Assembly: GCF_000519205.1 (NCBI RefSeq)
Contig: NZ_JAFB01000026.1
Span: 91,982-155,981, forward strand
Direction: 5' to 3'
Length of the DNA: 64,000 nt
Source of the DNA: Amycolatopsis taiwanensis DSM 45107
Lineage (GTDB): Bacteria > Actinomycetota > Actinomycetes > Mycobacteriales > Pseudonocardiaceae
The notes under the pieces are model-generated. The model was not told where the DNA came from. It worked only from the letters and a program-made list of their open reading frames with translations, and made no database searches. The stretch's first letter is position 1. Each line of letters opens with the position of its first letter. Made by a program: the position numbers and the translations under genes. This document shows positions 38,545 through 46,991 of this stretch, in pieces.

Positions 38545-38730
38545 ATGCAGCACCGCACGTCGCGTTCCCGCGCTCGCCACCGTCGCGCCCGCTGGAAAGC
38601 GACCGCTCCAACGCTCACCACCTGCACGAATTCCGCCTGCGGCAAGCTCATCCCGGCGCACTGCGCATGCCCGTACTGCGGCTTCTACCGGGGGCGCGAA
38701 GTCTTGCCTTCGACCGGTGGTGACACGTGA
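38545..38730 (+). CDS. rpmF: Ribosomal protein bL32 paralogue (zinc-ribbon form)
   Basis: 61 residues from ATG 38545, which has GAAGGG 8 nt upstream; ATG 38539 is an in-frame alternative. The sequence follows bL32: SRSRARHRRARWKA, TAPTLTTC, then ACPYCGFYRGREVL. Four cysteines (TCTNSAC and CPYC) form a zinc ribbon. A solitary bL32 outside the usual ribosomal or rpmF loci suggests a paralogue expressed under special conditions. Its TGA overlaps the GTG of the rRNA methyltransferase gene, so the two are translationally coupled. That implies a joint role in altering the large subunit. Confidence 0.85.
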   Translation: MQHRTSRSRARHRRARWKATAPTLTTCTNSACGKLIPAHCACPYCGFYRGREVLPSTGGDT

Positions 38731-39857
38731 GCACTGTCCTGACCACGAGGAGCCGCTGGATGCGCATTCGCGACCATCTCGCACAGGCCGGTACGCCCGC
38801 GTTCCGGTTCCGTCAGCTCATCGCCGCGTGGCAGAACTCGACGGTCGAGACCTTCGCCGACGTTCATGCGCTGCCCGCCGGCCTGCGGGCCGACCTCGCG
38901 GAGCGATTCGGCCCGCGGCTGCATCCCTTGACCCCGCTGGAAGTCCACCGAGACGAACAGGTCGAGAAGGTGCTGTTCGCTTCCGAAAGCGGCGCCCGCA
39001 TCGAGACCGTCGTGTCGCACTATCGAGCCGGTTGGGACTCCATGTGCATCTCGTCGCAGGCCGGGTGCGGACTGGGCTGCACCTTCTGCGCCACCGGCGC
39101 GATGGGCCTGGTCCGCAACCTCACCGCCGACGAGATCGTCGCCCAGGTGATGCATCCACATTGGACCCGCGAAGGGTGGCCCCGACCCGCGAGTGTCGCG
39201 TTCATGGGGATGGGAGAGGCGCTCGCCAATCCTCACGTGTTCGACGCGCTGACCCTGCTGACCGATGCGCGCTACGCGGGGATGTCCGCACGGCGGGTGA
39301 CCGTGTCCACCGTGGGGTTCGCGCCGAACCTGGCCCGGCTGGTCGACGAGCACCCGCAGGTGACGATCACCCTGTCCGTGCACTCGCCGTTCACGCCCGA
39401 GCGTGCCCGCATCATCCCGCTCGAGGAACGCTTCCCGCTCGCGCAGAGCCTCGACATCCTCGACCGGCACGCCGCCACGAACCGTCGAAAGGTCTACCTC
39501 GCCTATCTGCTCATCGAAAGCGTCAACGACAGCGACGACCATCTCGCTGCTCTCGCCGAACTGGTCCATGCTCGATCTCGACCGGACCTGTTCCAGGTCA
39601 GCGTCATCCGCTACAACGACGCGGCCGGGGCAGCGCCGGACTACCGGGCCCCGTCCTCCGCCCGAGTCGACGAGTTCGTGTGCGGACTCACCACGCGCGG
39701 CGTGCGCGCGACGAGGCGGCGGCAGTCCGGTACCGGCATCGCGGCCGGCTGCGGTCAGCTCCACGCCAAGTACCTCGCGGCGAACCAAGCCGGCACCGTG
39801 AGCGTGGCCGGTTACCTCGGTGAGGGTGGTGCGGTCAGGGTGTTCTCGCAGAGCTGA
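38727..39857 (+). CDS. RlmN/Cfr-family radical SAM 23S rRNA methyltransferase
   Basis: 376 residues, GTG start overlapping the rpmF stop. Radical SAM motif CGLGCTFC (about 112-119), GMGEALAN for SAM binding (usual form GMGEPL), and near the C-terminus the family's second catalytic cysteine in AAGCGQL. These residues fit the RlmN/Cfr mechanism that methylates A2503 of 23S rRNA. RlmN acts on C2 (housekeeping); Cfr acts on C8 and confers resistance to peptidyl-transferase antibiotics. Linkage to an L32 paralogue, an MFS pump and an ABC exporter rather than to frr/dxr suggests an accessory resistance enzyme. I cannot settle C2 against C8 from sequence alone. Confidence 0.9.
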   Translation: MSTVLTTRSRWMRIRDHLAQAGTPAFRFRQLIAAWQNSTVETFADVHALPAGLRADLAERFGPRLHPLTPLEVHRDEQVEKVLFASESGARIETVVSHYRAGWDSMCISSQAGCGLGCTFCATGAMGLVRNLTADEIVAQVMHPHWTREGWPRPASVAFMGMGEALANPHVFDALTLLTDARYAGMSARRVTVSTVGFAPNLARLVDEHPQVTITLSVHSPFTPERARIIPLEERFPLAQSLDILDRHAATNRRKVYLAYLLIESVNDSDDHLAALAELVHARSRPDLFQVSVIRYNDAAGAAPDYRAPSSARVDEFVCGLTTRGVRATRRRQSGTGIAAGCGQLHAKYLAANQAGTVSVAGYLGEGGAVRVFSQS

Positions 39858-39934
39858 GCGAGGTGGGGCGCGTTGCCATGGTGTCGCTCGGCCGGGACCG
39901 CTATGTCTGGGTACTGGGCGGAACAGGAGTGGAC

Positions 39935-41188
39935 ATGGCAGAGCCGCAATACGAGGACCCCGTGACGCCGGCAGACCGCGCCGCGAGTCGGCGCGATGAG
40001 CGCTCATCCGTGTGGTGGCGGCGCACCCGCTATCCCGCCTTCGCCCTGTCGCGGTTCATCTCGCAGGCCGGCGACATGGCGGCGATCACCGCGCTCACCG
40101 TGCACGTGTATGCGATCACCGACTCCGGGTTCGCCGTGGGCGCGCTGTTCGTCGCCCGGGTGCTCCCGCGCATCCTCGGGCTGCTCGCCGGTGCCGTCGG
40201 CGACCGGACCGAGCTGCGCCGACTCATGATCGCCTGTGACCTCGTGTGCGGCATCGTGTTCCTGGGCATCGCCGTCGTCGATCCCGGGTACCTGGCGTTG
40301 CTGGTGCTGGTGTTCGTCGCGGAGTGCGCCGCGACGGTCGCGCTGCCCGCGTCGCGCACGATGATCGGCCGGGTGGTGCCCGACGAACACCGGACGGCGG
40401 CCAACGGGCTGCTGCTGGCCGCGGTGGCGGTGGGCTTCGTCGGCGGGTCCGCGTTGGGTGGGCTGGCTGCGGCCGCATGGGACTACCGGTGGGCGCTCGT
40501 GGCGAACGCGGGGAGCTTCGTGATCTCCGCGTTGCTGCTGACCCGCCTGCCCACCGCAACGCCCGTGCCGAGGACCACGCCGTCCGCAGGGTTCCTCGCC
40601 GATGCTGTCGCGGGGCTGTCGGTGCTGCGCGCCGACCGCTGGGTCACGACGGTGACCATCGGCATGGTGGGCATCGCGTTCGCCGCGTCGATCGACCGGC
40701 CCGCGATGATCGTCTTGGTCGAGGAGGACCTGCGGTCGTCCGGCCTCGGGTACGGACTCGCGCTGGGCGGAATCGCGCTCGGCGCGCTGGTGGTCTCACT
40801 CGCCGCGCTGCGGTCGAAGATGTTGAACGGCCGGTCCATGGCGGTGTTCTCCCTTGGAGTCGTCGTGCAGGCAGCCGGCCACCTCGCCATGGGAGTGAGC
40901 CCGGTGGTGGCGGTGCTGGTGGCCGCCGCGGTCGTCGCGGGAATCGGCAACGGCATGGAGTCGGTGTGCGGCAATTCTCTCCTGCAACGCAGCACACCGC
41001 AGGAGTCGCTCGGAGTGGTCATGGGCGTCGTGCTGAGCGGGTCGTTCCTGGCCAACGCGCTCGGCTCCGTCGTCGGCGGCGCAGCGGTAGGACTGCTCGG
41101 CGCGCAATGGACGTTCGTGGTCGCGGCCGCGGTCATGATGGCCTGTGCCGTGCCCGTGCTGCGCCGAAGCAGACGCGAACCCGGCTGA
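39935..41188 (+). CDS. MFS transporter (drug efflux type)
   Basis: About 417 residues from ATG 39935, which has AGGAG 5 nt upstream; a GTG at 39863 would add 24 residues lacking membrane or family character. It has 12 predicted transmembrane helices and the loop 2-3 motif region (AGAVGDRTELRR). It resembles the MFS_3/enterobactin-exporter-like efflux group, including macrolide exporters. It follows the rRNA methyltransferase closely, so target modification and export may be co-expressed. Substrate unknown. Confidence 0.88.
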   Translation: MAEPQYEDPVTPADRAASRRDERSSVWWRRTRYPAFALSRFISQAGDMAAITALTVHVYAITDSGFAVGALFVARVLPRILGLLAGAVGDRTELRRLMIACDLVCGIVFLGIAVVDPGYLALLVLVFVAECAATVALPASRTMIGRVVPDEHRTAANGLLLAAVAVGFVGGSALGGLAAAAWDYRWALVANAGSFVISALLLTRLPTATPVPRTTPSAGFLADAVAGLSVLRADRWVTTVTIGMVGIAFAASIDRPAMIVLVEEDLRSSGLGYGLALGGIALGALVVSLAALRSKMLNGRSMAVFSLGVVVQAAGHLAMGVSPVVAVLVAAAVVAGIGNGMESVCGNSLLQRSTPQESLGVVMGVVLSGSFLANALGSVVGGAAVGLLGAQWTFVVAAAVMMACAVPVLRRSRREPG

Positions 41189-41306
41189 ACGAAGACAGCC
41201 TGCGAGCCCGTTCACGGTCACTGAGCTGTCACCACACCGCCCGAGAGTGCCCCGCTGGAAGACCGGGTTGTTGCGGAAAAGATCGCCCACATCGCCGCAG
41301 CGCCGG

Positions 41307-42686
41307 CTAACCAGCGATGTTCAACCGTGTGACGACCTGGTCGATCAAGCCGTAGTCGAGCGCCTCCCGCGCGGAGAACCAACGCGCCTGGCGGGCGTCC
41401 GCCTCAACCTGCTTGACTGACTGGCCGGTGTCTTCCGCGATAATCCGCACGATCTCCTTGTTCCATTTGACAAACAGGGACTCGTGCTCTTTCGAGCGCA
41501 AGCCCGGTGCCCAGGCCGCCTTCAACAGGATTCTGGCATGGGGAAGTGCGTACCGTTTGCCCGGCATGCCACTTGAGAGCAGCAATTGCGCCGTGCCGGA
41601 GGCCAACCCGATCGCCCAAGTGGACACGTCCGGCTCGATCAATCTAATTGTGTCGTAGATGGCTACGCCAGCCGAGACGGAGCCACCAGTTGAATTGATG
41701 TAAAGACTGATGTCAGCTGCTGGATCTTCGTCCGCAAGGATCAGCAGGTGCGCGCAAATTCGATTAGCCACATTGTCGTCGATCTCCGTGTTCAGCACGA
41801 GTACCCTGTTGCCCAAGAGTTGGTGAAGTACGGTCTCGTTTACCTGATCGGTCAGTAGCGCTTGCAGCAAACCGGCAGCTGGGTCTGGGTGCGCGCCGGC
41901 CATCTGCTTGACGGTGATCCGCGGGTCGGCGGGCTGGTCGGGTAGGTGAGCGGGGTTGCGCCCCAAGGCCAAATCGTGCACGTTGTCGGTCCCGCGCTGC
42001 TTGGGTATTGGCCAACCCTTCGCCGCCATCCGATGCCGCAGTTGTTGATAGAGCAGGTGAAGGTCCAACTCGGCCGGGCCGGCGGTTATCCCGTCACGCA
42101 GCAGGGCGAGCAACTCTCCAGAGAACGCGGTGTAACGCGCCCCTGGCGGGGCGAGCGCGGGCGTATTGGCCGAGGTTGAGGTCAGGGTGTAGGTCCCGCT
42201 CACGTCGACCTGACCCAACACCAGCGATTCGTGGTCGGCCATGAAATCGTCAATGGCGCGGCCGGAAAAACAGCAGTCCAGGATCAGCACTTTGGTGCTT
42301 GCCCGGCTGTCCAACAGTTCGTCGCGCACCCAGGCGAAGGGCAATGCGGAATATTGCGGCCGGTCCAGATCAGTGGTGGTCAACCCCAGATACAACTCGT
42401 GCTGCCGCGCGCCGATCACGCCATGCCCGGCGTAGTAGACCAGCAGCACATCATCGGCGGCGGTGGCGATGTCGGCCAGCAACATCGCCACTCGGCGGTC
42501 ATCGGTCGGGTCTTCGACCAGAGTGCAGTGCTCTGCGTCGAACACGCCGGTGTCCGGGTCCGTGAGTACGGCCTTCAGATCGGTGAGATTGTTGGCGACC
42601 GAAGGGAGGTCGGGCAGGCGCGCGTCCTGATAACTGCCGGTGCCGATCAGAATGGCCCGGGATCGGGGCCGGTCGGGCAGTGGCAT
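41307..42686 (-). CDS. Caspase (C14) - ClpP-fold fusion, predicted conflict-system effector
   Basis: 459 residues. The N-terminal caspase-like peptidase domain (about 8-240) has both catalytic signatures: YYAGHG with H88 and LILDCCFSG with C139. A linker (about 245-283) joins a ClpP-like domain (about 285-459) recognisable from LLGNRVLVLN, DISLYINSTGGSV, GMPGKRYALPHAR and the FSAREALDYGLID end. In the ClpP half the nucleophile position is Gly364 (Ser363 adjacent), the His position is Lys389 and the Asp position is Ala. The triad is absent, so the half is probably an oligomerisation or binding ring. The start lies 2 bp after the EACC1-like gene. Predicted action: triggered proteolysis during infection or stress. 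The ClpP ring as a caspase-assembling scaffold is my inference. Confidence 0.88.
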   Translation of the reverse strand: MPLPDRPRSRAILIGTGSYQDARLPDLPSVANNLTDLKAVLTDPDTGVFDAEHCTLVEDPTDDRRVAMLLADIATAADDVLLVYYAGHGVIGARQHELYLGLTTTDLDRPQYSALPFAWVRDELLDSRASTKVLILDCCFSGRAIDDFMADHESLVLGQVDVSGTYTLTSTSANTPALAPPGARYTAFSGELLALLRDGITAGPAELDLHLLYQQLRHRMAAKGWPIPKQRGTDNVHDLALGRNPAHLPDQPADPRITVKQMAGAHPDPAAGLLQALLTDQVNETVLHQLLGNRVLVLNTEIDDNVANRICAHLLILADEDPAADISLYINSTGGSVSAGVAIYDTIRLIEPDVSTWAIGLASGTAQLLLSSGMPGKRYALPHARILLKAAWAPGLRSKEHESLFVKWNKEIVRIIAEDTGQSVKQVEADARQARWFSAREALDYGLIDQVVTRLNIAG

Positions 42687-42688
42687 GG

Positions 42689-43051
42689 CTACCGGTCACC
42701 AGGGTGGTGCACGCAGCCACGCAACAGGCCCTCGATCTCGCCGGCGGTGCGCAGATTCTCGCCGGTGATCTCCACCCTGGTGCCATCGGGCGTGGCCACC
42801 GCGATCCGGACCGTGGCTCGGCGCGGCTGGCGCAGCCACACAGACAGTGAACCGGCCAGCGCGGTGAGCGCGCCGCCACCGCCGACCGCTACCGCCAGAA
42901 CGTCGACCAGGGAACCCATCTGGCCCTGTTCCGGCGGGTGACGAATCAATCGGACCCGGCCGCGCAGCTCTCCCTCACGACGCAGCCAGTCGGTGAGCGA
43001 CGCCAGTCCGGCGACCGCATCGACACCTTCCACCACCAGCCATGACTCCAT
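42689..43051 (-). CDS. Effector-associated constant component 1 (EACC1)-like protein
   Basis: 120 residues from ATG 43051, with AAAGGGG 5 nt upstream; an adjacent TTG is possible. The pattern fits EACC1: an N-terminal ferredoxin-like strand/helix unit with LRREGELRGRVRL, then MGSLVDVLAVAVGGGGALTALA as a hydrophobic segment, then SVWLRQ and a C-terminal beta-strand pair ending in VEITGENL. EACC1 is known from computational work on actinobacterial NTP-dependent conflict systems, where it accompanies caspase, trypsin or other effectors as an invariant partner. Here it directly precedes the caspase-ClpP gene with a 2-bp gap. It is probably the adaptor or membrane-proximal sensor of a two-gene system. 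Confidence 0.82.
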   Translation of the reverse strand: MESWLVVEGVDAVAGLASLTDWLRREGELRGRVRLIRHPPEQGQMGSLVDVLAVAVGGGGALTALAGSLSVWLRQPRRATVRIAVATPDGTRVEITGENLRTAGEIEGLLRGCVHHPGDR

Positions 43052-43064
43052 CAAGACCCCTTTC

Positions 43065-43090
43065 GGCGCACCCGAACGCTTTCGTGCGCC
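43065..43090 (-). promoter_or_regulatory. Hairpin just upstream of the EACC1 ribosome-binding site
   Basis: GGCGCAC and GTGCGCC arms (7 bp) enclose a 12-nt loop that can form three more pairs. The hairpin ends a few nucleotides before the AAAGGGG site of the EACC1-like gene, between it and the same-strand ROK gene. It may terminate ROK transcription or gate translation of the conflict operon. No T-tract follows. Confidence 0.4.
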
Positions 43091-43162
43091 AGCAATCAGT
43101 GGCTGACAACTGGCGTTACAGGATAGAGATTGCCGTATTCGCGGGAGCCATCGGAGACATTC

Positions 43163-44443
43163 TTATCGTCGCCGGGTCGATTTTCGGGGCGCGCGGCTGG
43201 GCTGGGCAACTGGGACGCTGTCCTCGGTGGCCTCGGTAGCATCCGCGGGCTCCGTTTTGGCGGAGTCGGCGAGCAGGGTGTCGATCGCGGTTGCCGAATA
43301 GACGTTGCGGACCAGTTTCCTGCTGAGCCCGACGGTTCCGCCCTCGTCGCCGATCCGGGCGGGCACGACCCGCAGCTTCAACATGGCGCGCTCGACGGTG
43401 TCGCCGCGCACCTGTCGCTCGATCTCCGCCGCAACGACGTCCAGCCGACCCAGTGAGCCGCCGAGCACCAGCGTCTCCGGGTTGACGATGGCCACCATCG
43501 AGGCGAGTACCCGGCCGAGTCTTCGGGCACCCTTACGCAGTGCGCCGACGACCACGGGGTCGCCTTCACGGGCACGCTGCACGACATCTTCCAGGTCGTG
43601 CATGCCGTGCCCGCGCAGTTGCTCGACGATGGCCCGGCCCGAGGCCCACGCGGCGAGGCACCCCCGGCGGCCGCAGGTACATGGCGGGCCGTCGTCGGTG
43701 AGCCGGATGTGGCCGATGTCGCCGGCCGCGCCGTTGGCGCCGCCGATCACTTCCCCGCCCACGACGACGCCGGCCCCGATGCCGCTGGAGTACTTGACGC
43801 CCAGCAGGATGCCGGCTTCCCCGGTGGCCGCCGCCTCCCCCAGGCTGAACGCCCGCGCGTCGTTCTCCAGCAGCACCGGCACGCCCCACCGTTGCTGAAT
43901 GCGTTCCTTCAACCCGTAGTCCTGCCAGCCCGGCATCGTCGTGCATTCGCTCATCTGGCCGGTCTCCGAGTCGACCGGGGCCGGAATGCCCATGCCCACG
44001 CCGACCAGGTGCGCACTGGGGTCGGCCGCCAGCAGGGCGTCGCCCTGGTCCAGGAGCCGCGGCAGCAACCGCGAGGGTGGGTTGGAGATGTCGAACCGGA
44101 GGGACACCATGCGGAGCGTGTTTCCGGAGAGGTCGGCAACGGCGATCCGGCCGTGCACGTGCCCCAGATCGAAGATCAGGAGCACCCGGTCGCGGTCGTC
44201 GAAGCGCAGCAGTTGCGCCGGCCGGCCACCCTCGGAGCTGGTGGTGCCGGCTTCGTACACCAGCCCGGCCTTGAAGAGCTGATCCAGCCTCTCGAACAGG
44301 GTGGTACGTGAGACGCCGGTCGCGGCGAGCAGCTGCTGCCGAGTCCAGCCAGGGCGGCTCCGGATCAGCGAGAACATGTGGCCTGCGGACGTGGGCCCGG
44401 TGCCCGCCGCGACGGCGCTGGTCTTCGAGTTCTCGGAAGTCAC
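43163..44443 (-). CDS. ROK family transcriptional regulator
   Basis: 426 residues. An N-terminal winged helix-turn-helix (about 25-75: GWTRQQLLAATGVSRTTLFERLDQL shape) precedes an actin-like ROK/sugar-kinase fold. Present are the first phosphate loop (LIFDLGHVHGRIAV), the zinc-site region GHIRLTDDG followed by CTCGRRGCLAAW, and a basic C-terminal tail. ROK repressors sense sugars or sugar derivatives. It is transcribed away from the adjacent glycoside-hydrolase gene and sits at the border of the catabolic island, so it is a candidate regulator of the island. Its operator was not identified. Confidence 0.92.
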   Translation of the reverse strand: MTSENSKTSAVAAGTGPTSAGHMFSLIRSRPGWTRQQLLAATGVSRTTLFERLDQLFKAGLVYEAGTTSSEGGRPAQLLRFDDRDRVLLIFDLGHVHGRIAVADLSGNTLRMVSLRFDISNPPSRLLPRLLDQGDALLAADPSAHLVGVGMGIPAPVDSETGQMSECTTMPGWQDYGLKERIQQRWGVPVLLENDARAFSLGEAAATGEAGILLGVKYSSGIGAGVVVGGEVIGGANGAAGDIGHIRLTDDGPPCTCGRRGCLAAWASGRAIVEQLRGHGMHDLEDVVQRAREGDPVVVGALRKGARRLGRVLASMVAIVNPETLVLGGSLGRLDVVAAEIERQVRGDTVERAMLKLRVVPARIGDEGGTVGLSRKLVRNVYSATAIDTLLADSAKTEPADATEATEDSVPVAQPSRAPRKSTRRR

Positions 44444-44620
44444 ACGCTTATCTTCCTCCCGATCGCTCCAATGACCTTGACCACCGGCAGCTCGCTCATT
44501 ACGTTCAGTCAGAATACATAAGTCCGGACCGCCGATCCAGGCTGTAGCGCCCGTTGTTCGCGGTCTCGCCCGTCAGCGCGCCGGTCCGGCCCGCCATCAA
44601 GCGAGTGAGGGATCAAGTAC

Positions 44621-45997
44621 GTGGAGACAGACGCCGTCGTGTCGTCTACTGCCGGCTCTCGAGCGGCTGATACGCCCGACCGGCCGGCCGGCGAACTTGC
44701 CGAGGCCGCGGCCGCGGTCTTGCGCAGCAACGACAACGGCGTGACATTGGTGGCCGCACCCGAGCTCTACCCGCATCAATGGAGCTGGGACGCCGCGTTC
44801 ATCTCGGTTGGTCTGGCCCACCTGTCGGTGCCGCGCGCGCTCGCCGAACTGTCCTTCCTGGTGCGCGCGCAGTGGCGGACCGGAATGATCCCGCACATCG
44901 TCTTCGGCGACTCCGGGGACTATTTCCCCGGCCCGCGGCGGTGGCGCACCGAACGCTCGCCGAACCGGCCGGCGGGCGTGGCCACCTCGGGGATTTGTCA
45001 GCCGCCCGTACATAGCATCGCCCTGGCCGCGATCGGCGACGTGGCTCGTCGTCACGGGGCCACCGAACGGCGCGCCTTCGACGAGTTCCTGCGCGCCACC
45101 CTGGACAGCTGGCTGGCCTGGCACGTCTGGCTGGCCACCGCTCGCGACCCTGGCGAGACCGGCCTGTTCGAGATTCACCACGGCTGGGAGTCAGGTATGG
45201 ACAACTCCCCTCGCTGGGACGCGCCCTACTCGCGCGTGGTCCCCGGCCACATGGAACCGTTCGAACGACGCGACATCCTGCACGTCGAAGACATCAACGA
45301 ACGGCCGACCGATGCCGACTACCGGCGCTACATCTGGCTCGTCGACCAGATGGCCGAGGCGCGCTACGACGACGACGTCATCGCGCGCACGATCGACTTC
45401 CGGGTCGGCGACGTCTTCAGCTCAGCGCTGCTGGCGCAGGCCAGTGACGTGCTCGCTGAATTGGCAGAGGACATCGGTCGCCGTTCGGCGGCAGAGCAAC
45501 TACGCACCATCGCGGCGCGTTTTCGCCGCGGGGTGATCGAGGCCGTGTCCCCGGAGACCGGACTGGCTCGTGACCGCGACCGGATCACCGGTGAATGGCT
45601 GTCCACCGCGACGATCGGCGGCTTCGCGCCCATGCTGTGCGGCGGAGACGACGGCATCCTGGCCGGGCAACGCGCGAAACTGCTGGGTCCGGACTGGTGC
45701 GGCCACCCGGCGCTGCGCTACGCGCTGGTGCCGAGCACGTCGCCCAACGACGACGCGTTCCAACCCGGCCGGTACTGGCGTGGCCCGCAATGGCCCGTGA
45801 TCAACTGGCTGTTCGCGCACGCGGCCTCGGCGCGCGGCGACGCCGAGCTGTCCGAAACGCTCCGCGAGGAGTCGTTGCGCCAGCTCAGCGACGCCAGCTT
45901 CGCCGAGTACTACCACCCGTTCACGGGCGAACCGCTGGGCAGCCGCTATCAGTCCTGGACGGCCGCCGTGGCGCTCGACTGGTCGGCGGCACGGTAA
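44621..45997 (+). CDS. Glucosylglycerate hydrolase-like GH63 family protein
   Basis: 458 residues, GTG start with a GAGGG site about 9 nt upstream. The (alpha/alpha)6-barrel pattern includes QWSWDAAFISVG near residue 55 (candidate acid), HHGWESGMDNSPRWD near 190, and a C-terminal AEYYHPFTGEPLGSR (candidate base region). These are features of GH63 mannosylglycerate/glucosylglycerate hydrolases of actinobacteria, which release glucose or mannose from compatible solutes. Length is close to the known mycobacterial enzyme. Exact substrate is uncertain. Its last 49 bp overlap tail-to-tail with the dehydrogenase gene on the other strand. Confidence 0.8.
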   Translation: METDAVVSSTAGSRAADTPDRPAGELAEAAAAVLRSNDNGVTLVAAPELYPHQWSWDAAFISVGLAHLSVPRALAELSFLVRAQWRTGMIPHIVFGDSGDYFPGPRRWRTERSPNRPAGVATSGICQPPVHSIALAAIGDVARRHGATERRAFDEFLRATLDSWLAWHVWLATARDPGETGLFEIHHGWESGMDNSPRWDAPYSRVVPGHMEPFERRDILHVEDINERPTDADYRRYIWLVDQMAEARYDDDVIARTIDFRVGDVFSSALLAQASDVLAELAEDIGRRSAAEQLRTIAARFRRGVIEAVSPETGLARDRDRITGEWLSTATIGGFAPMLCGGDDGILAGQRAKLLGPDWCGHPALRYALVPSTSPNDDAFQPGRYWRGPQWPVINWLFAHAASARGDAELSETLREESLRQLSDASFAEYYHPFTGEPLGSRYQSWTAAVALDWSAAR

Positions 45998-46950
45998 GAC
46001 TCGTTTACGACGTCGCGCGGCGCCTGCCCGGCGAGCACGCGCCGCAGGTTCTCGGCGACGGCCTGCCGCACCCGGACCCGGGACTGCTGGGAGTTCGCGC
46101 CGATGTGGGGCGAAAGGTAGACGTTGTCGAGTCCGCGCAGCGGCGAGCGCGGGTCGAGCGGCTCGGACTCGAACACGTCGAGGGCCGCGGCCGCCGGTCG
46201 CCCGGCGCGCAGCCCGGCCACCAGGGCCGCGGTGTCGATCAACCCGCCGCGGGCGGAGTTCACCAGGATGGCGCCCGGCTTCATCCGCGCGAACTCGGCC
46301 GCGCCGAAGGAGTGCCGGGTCGCGGCGGTCAGCGGCAGGTGCAGGCTGATCACATCGGACTCCGCGAGCAGCCGGTCCAGCGGGACGGCGTGGGCGCCGG
46401 GCACGTCGACTCCGCGGCGCGTGGTGTAGTGGACCCGCGACCCGAAGCCGCTCAGGCGGGCGGTGACGGCGCGGGCCACCGCGCCCATGCCGACCAGCCC
46501 GACGGTGAGCTCTCCGAGTTCGGTGCGGAGTTCGGCCGCGTAAGGAATTCCGGCACGCATGGCATTGTGCGCGGCCACGCCGTCCCGCAGCAGGTTCAAC
46601 GTCGCCATGATCACCCAGTCAGCGACGGCCGGCGCGTTGCGGCCGGGCGTGTTCGCGACCGGGATCCCCTGGGCCGCGGCCTGTTCGACGTCGATGGAGT
46701 CGTACCCGGCGGCCGGCTGCTGGATGAACCGGCAGCGCGTCATGGCCGAGATGGCCGTCCGGTCGAGCAGGTACCGGCGGGCCGCGTCGGCGATCACGAT
46801 ATCGGCGTCGGACACGAGGTCGCGCAGCTCGTCCCGGTCGCCGCCGCCCGAGGCGATGCGGATCTCTGGTTCGGCGGTTCCGGCCAGTTCCCGCACGAGC
46901 GCGTCGTCGTAGGCTGACAGGCAGGCCAGCACGGGCCGTGGACTGGTCAA
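45949..46950 (-). CDS. D-2-hydroxyacid dehydrogenase (NAD-dependent)
   Basis: 333 residues, TTG start with GGAGAG 6 nt upstream. It has the two-domain 2-hydroxyacid dehydrogenase fold: NAD-binding GLVGMGAVARAV (about 152), catalytic Arg in NSARGGLID (about 232), Glu in DVFESEP and His in LSPHIG. All three catalytic residues are present. Related enzymes act on phosphoglycerate, glyoxylate or other 2-oxo acids; the specificity is unknown. It follows the enolase-superfamily gene by 41 bp on the same strand and probably reduces or oxidises a product of that dehydratase. Confidence 0.9.
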   Translation of the reverse strand: MTSPRPVLACLSAYDDALVRELAGTAEPEIRIASGGGDRDELRDLVSDADIVIADAARRYLLDRTAISAMTRCRFIQQPAAGYDSIDVEQAAAQGIPVANTPGRNAPAVADWVIMATLNLLRDGVAAHNAMRAGIPYAAELRTELGELTVGLVGMGAVARAVTARLSGFGSRVHYTTRRGVDVPGAHAVPLDRLLAESDVISLHLPLTAATRHSFGAAEFARMKPGAILVNSARGGLIDTAALVAGLRAGRPAAAALDVFESEPLDPRSPLRGLDNVYLSPHIGANSQQSRVRVRQAVAENLRRVLAGQAPRDVVNESYRAADQSSATAAVQD

Positions 46951-46991
46951 AGTGGACTCTCCGGCTGCTCGGTGGTCGGTCAGGGGCTGGG

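Noticed and set aside
41307..42130. A housekeeping ClpP protease
   Set aside because: The region is fused to a caspase domain and lacks Ser, His and Asp of the ClpP triad.
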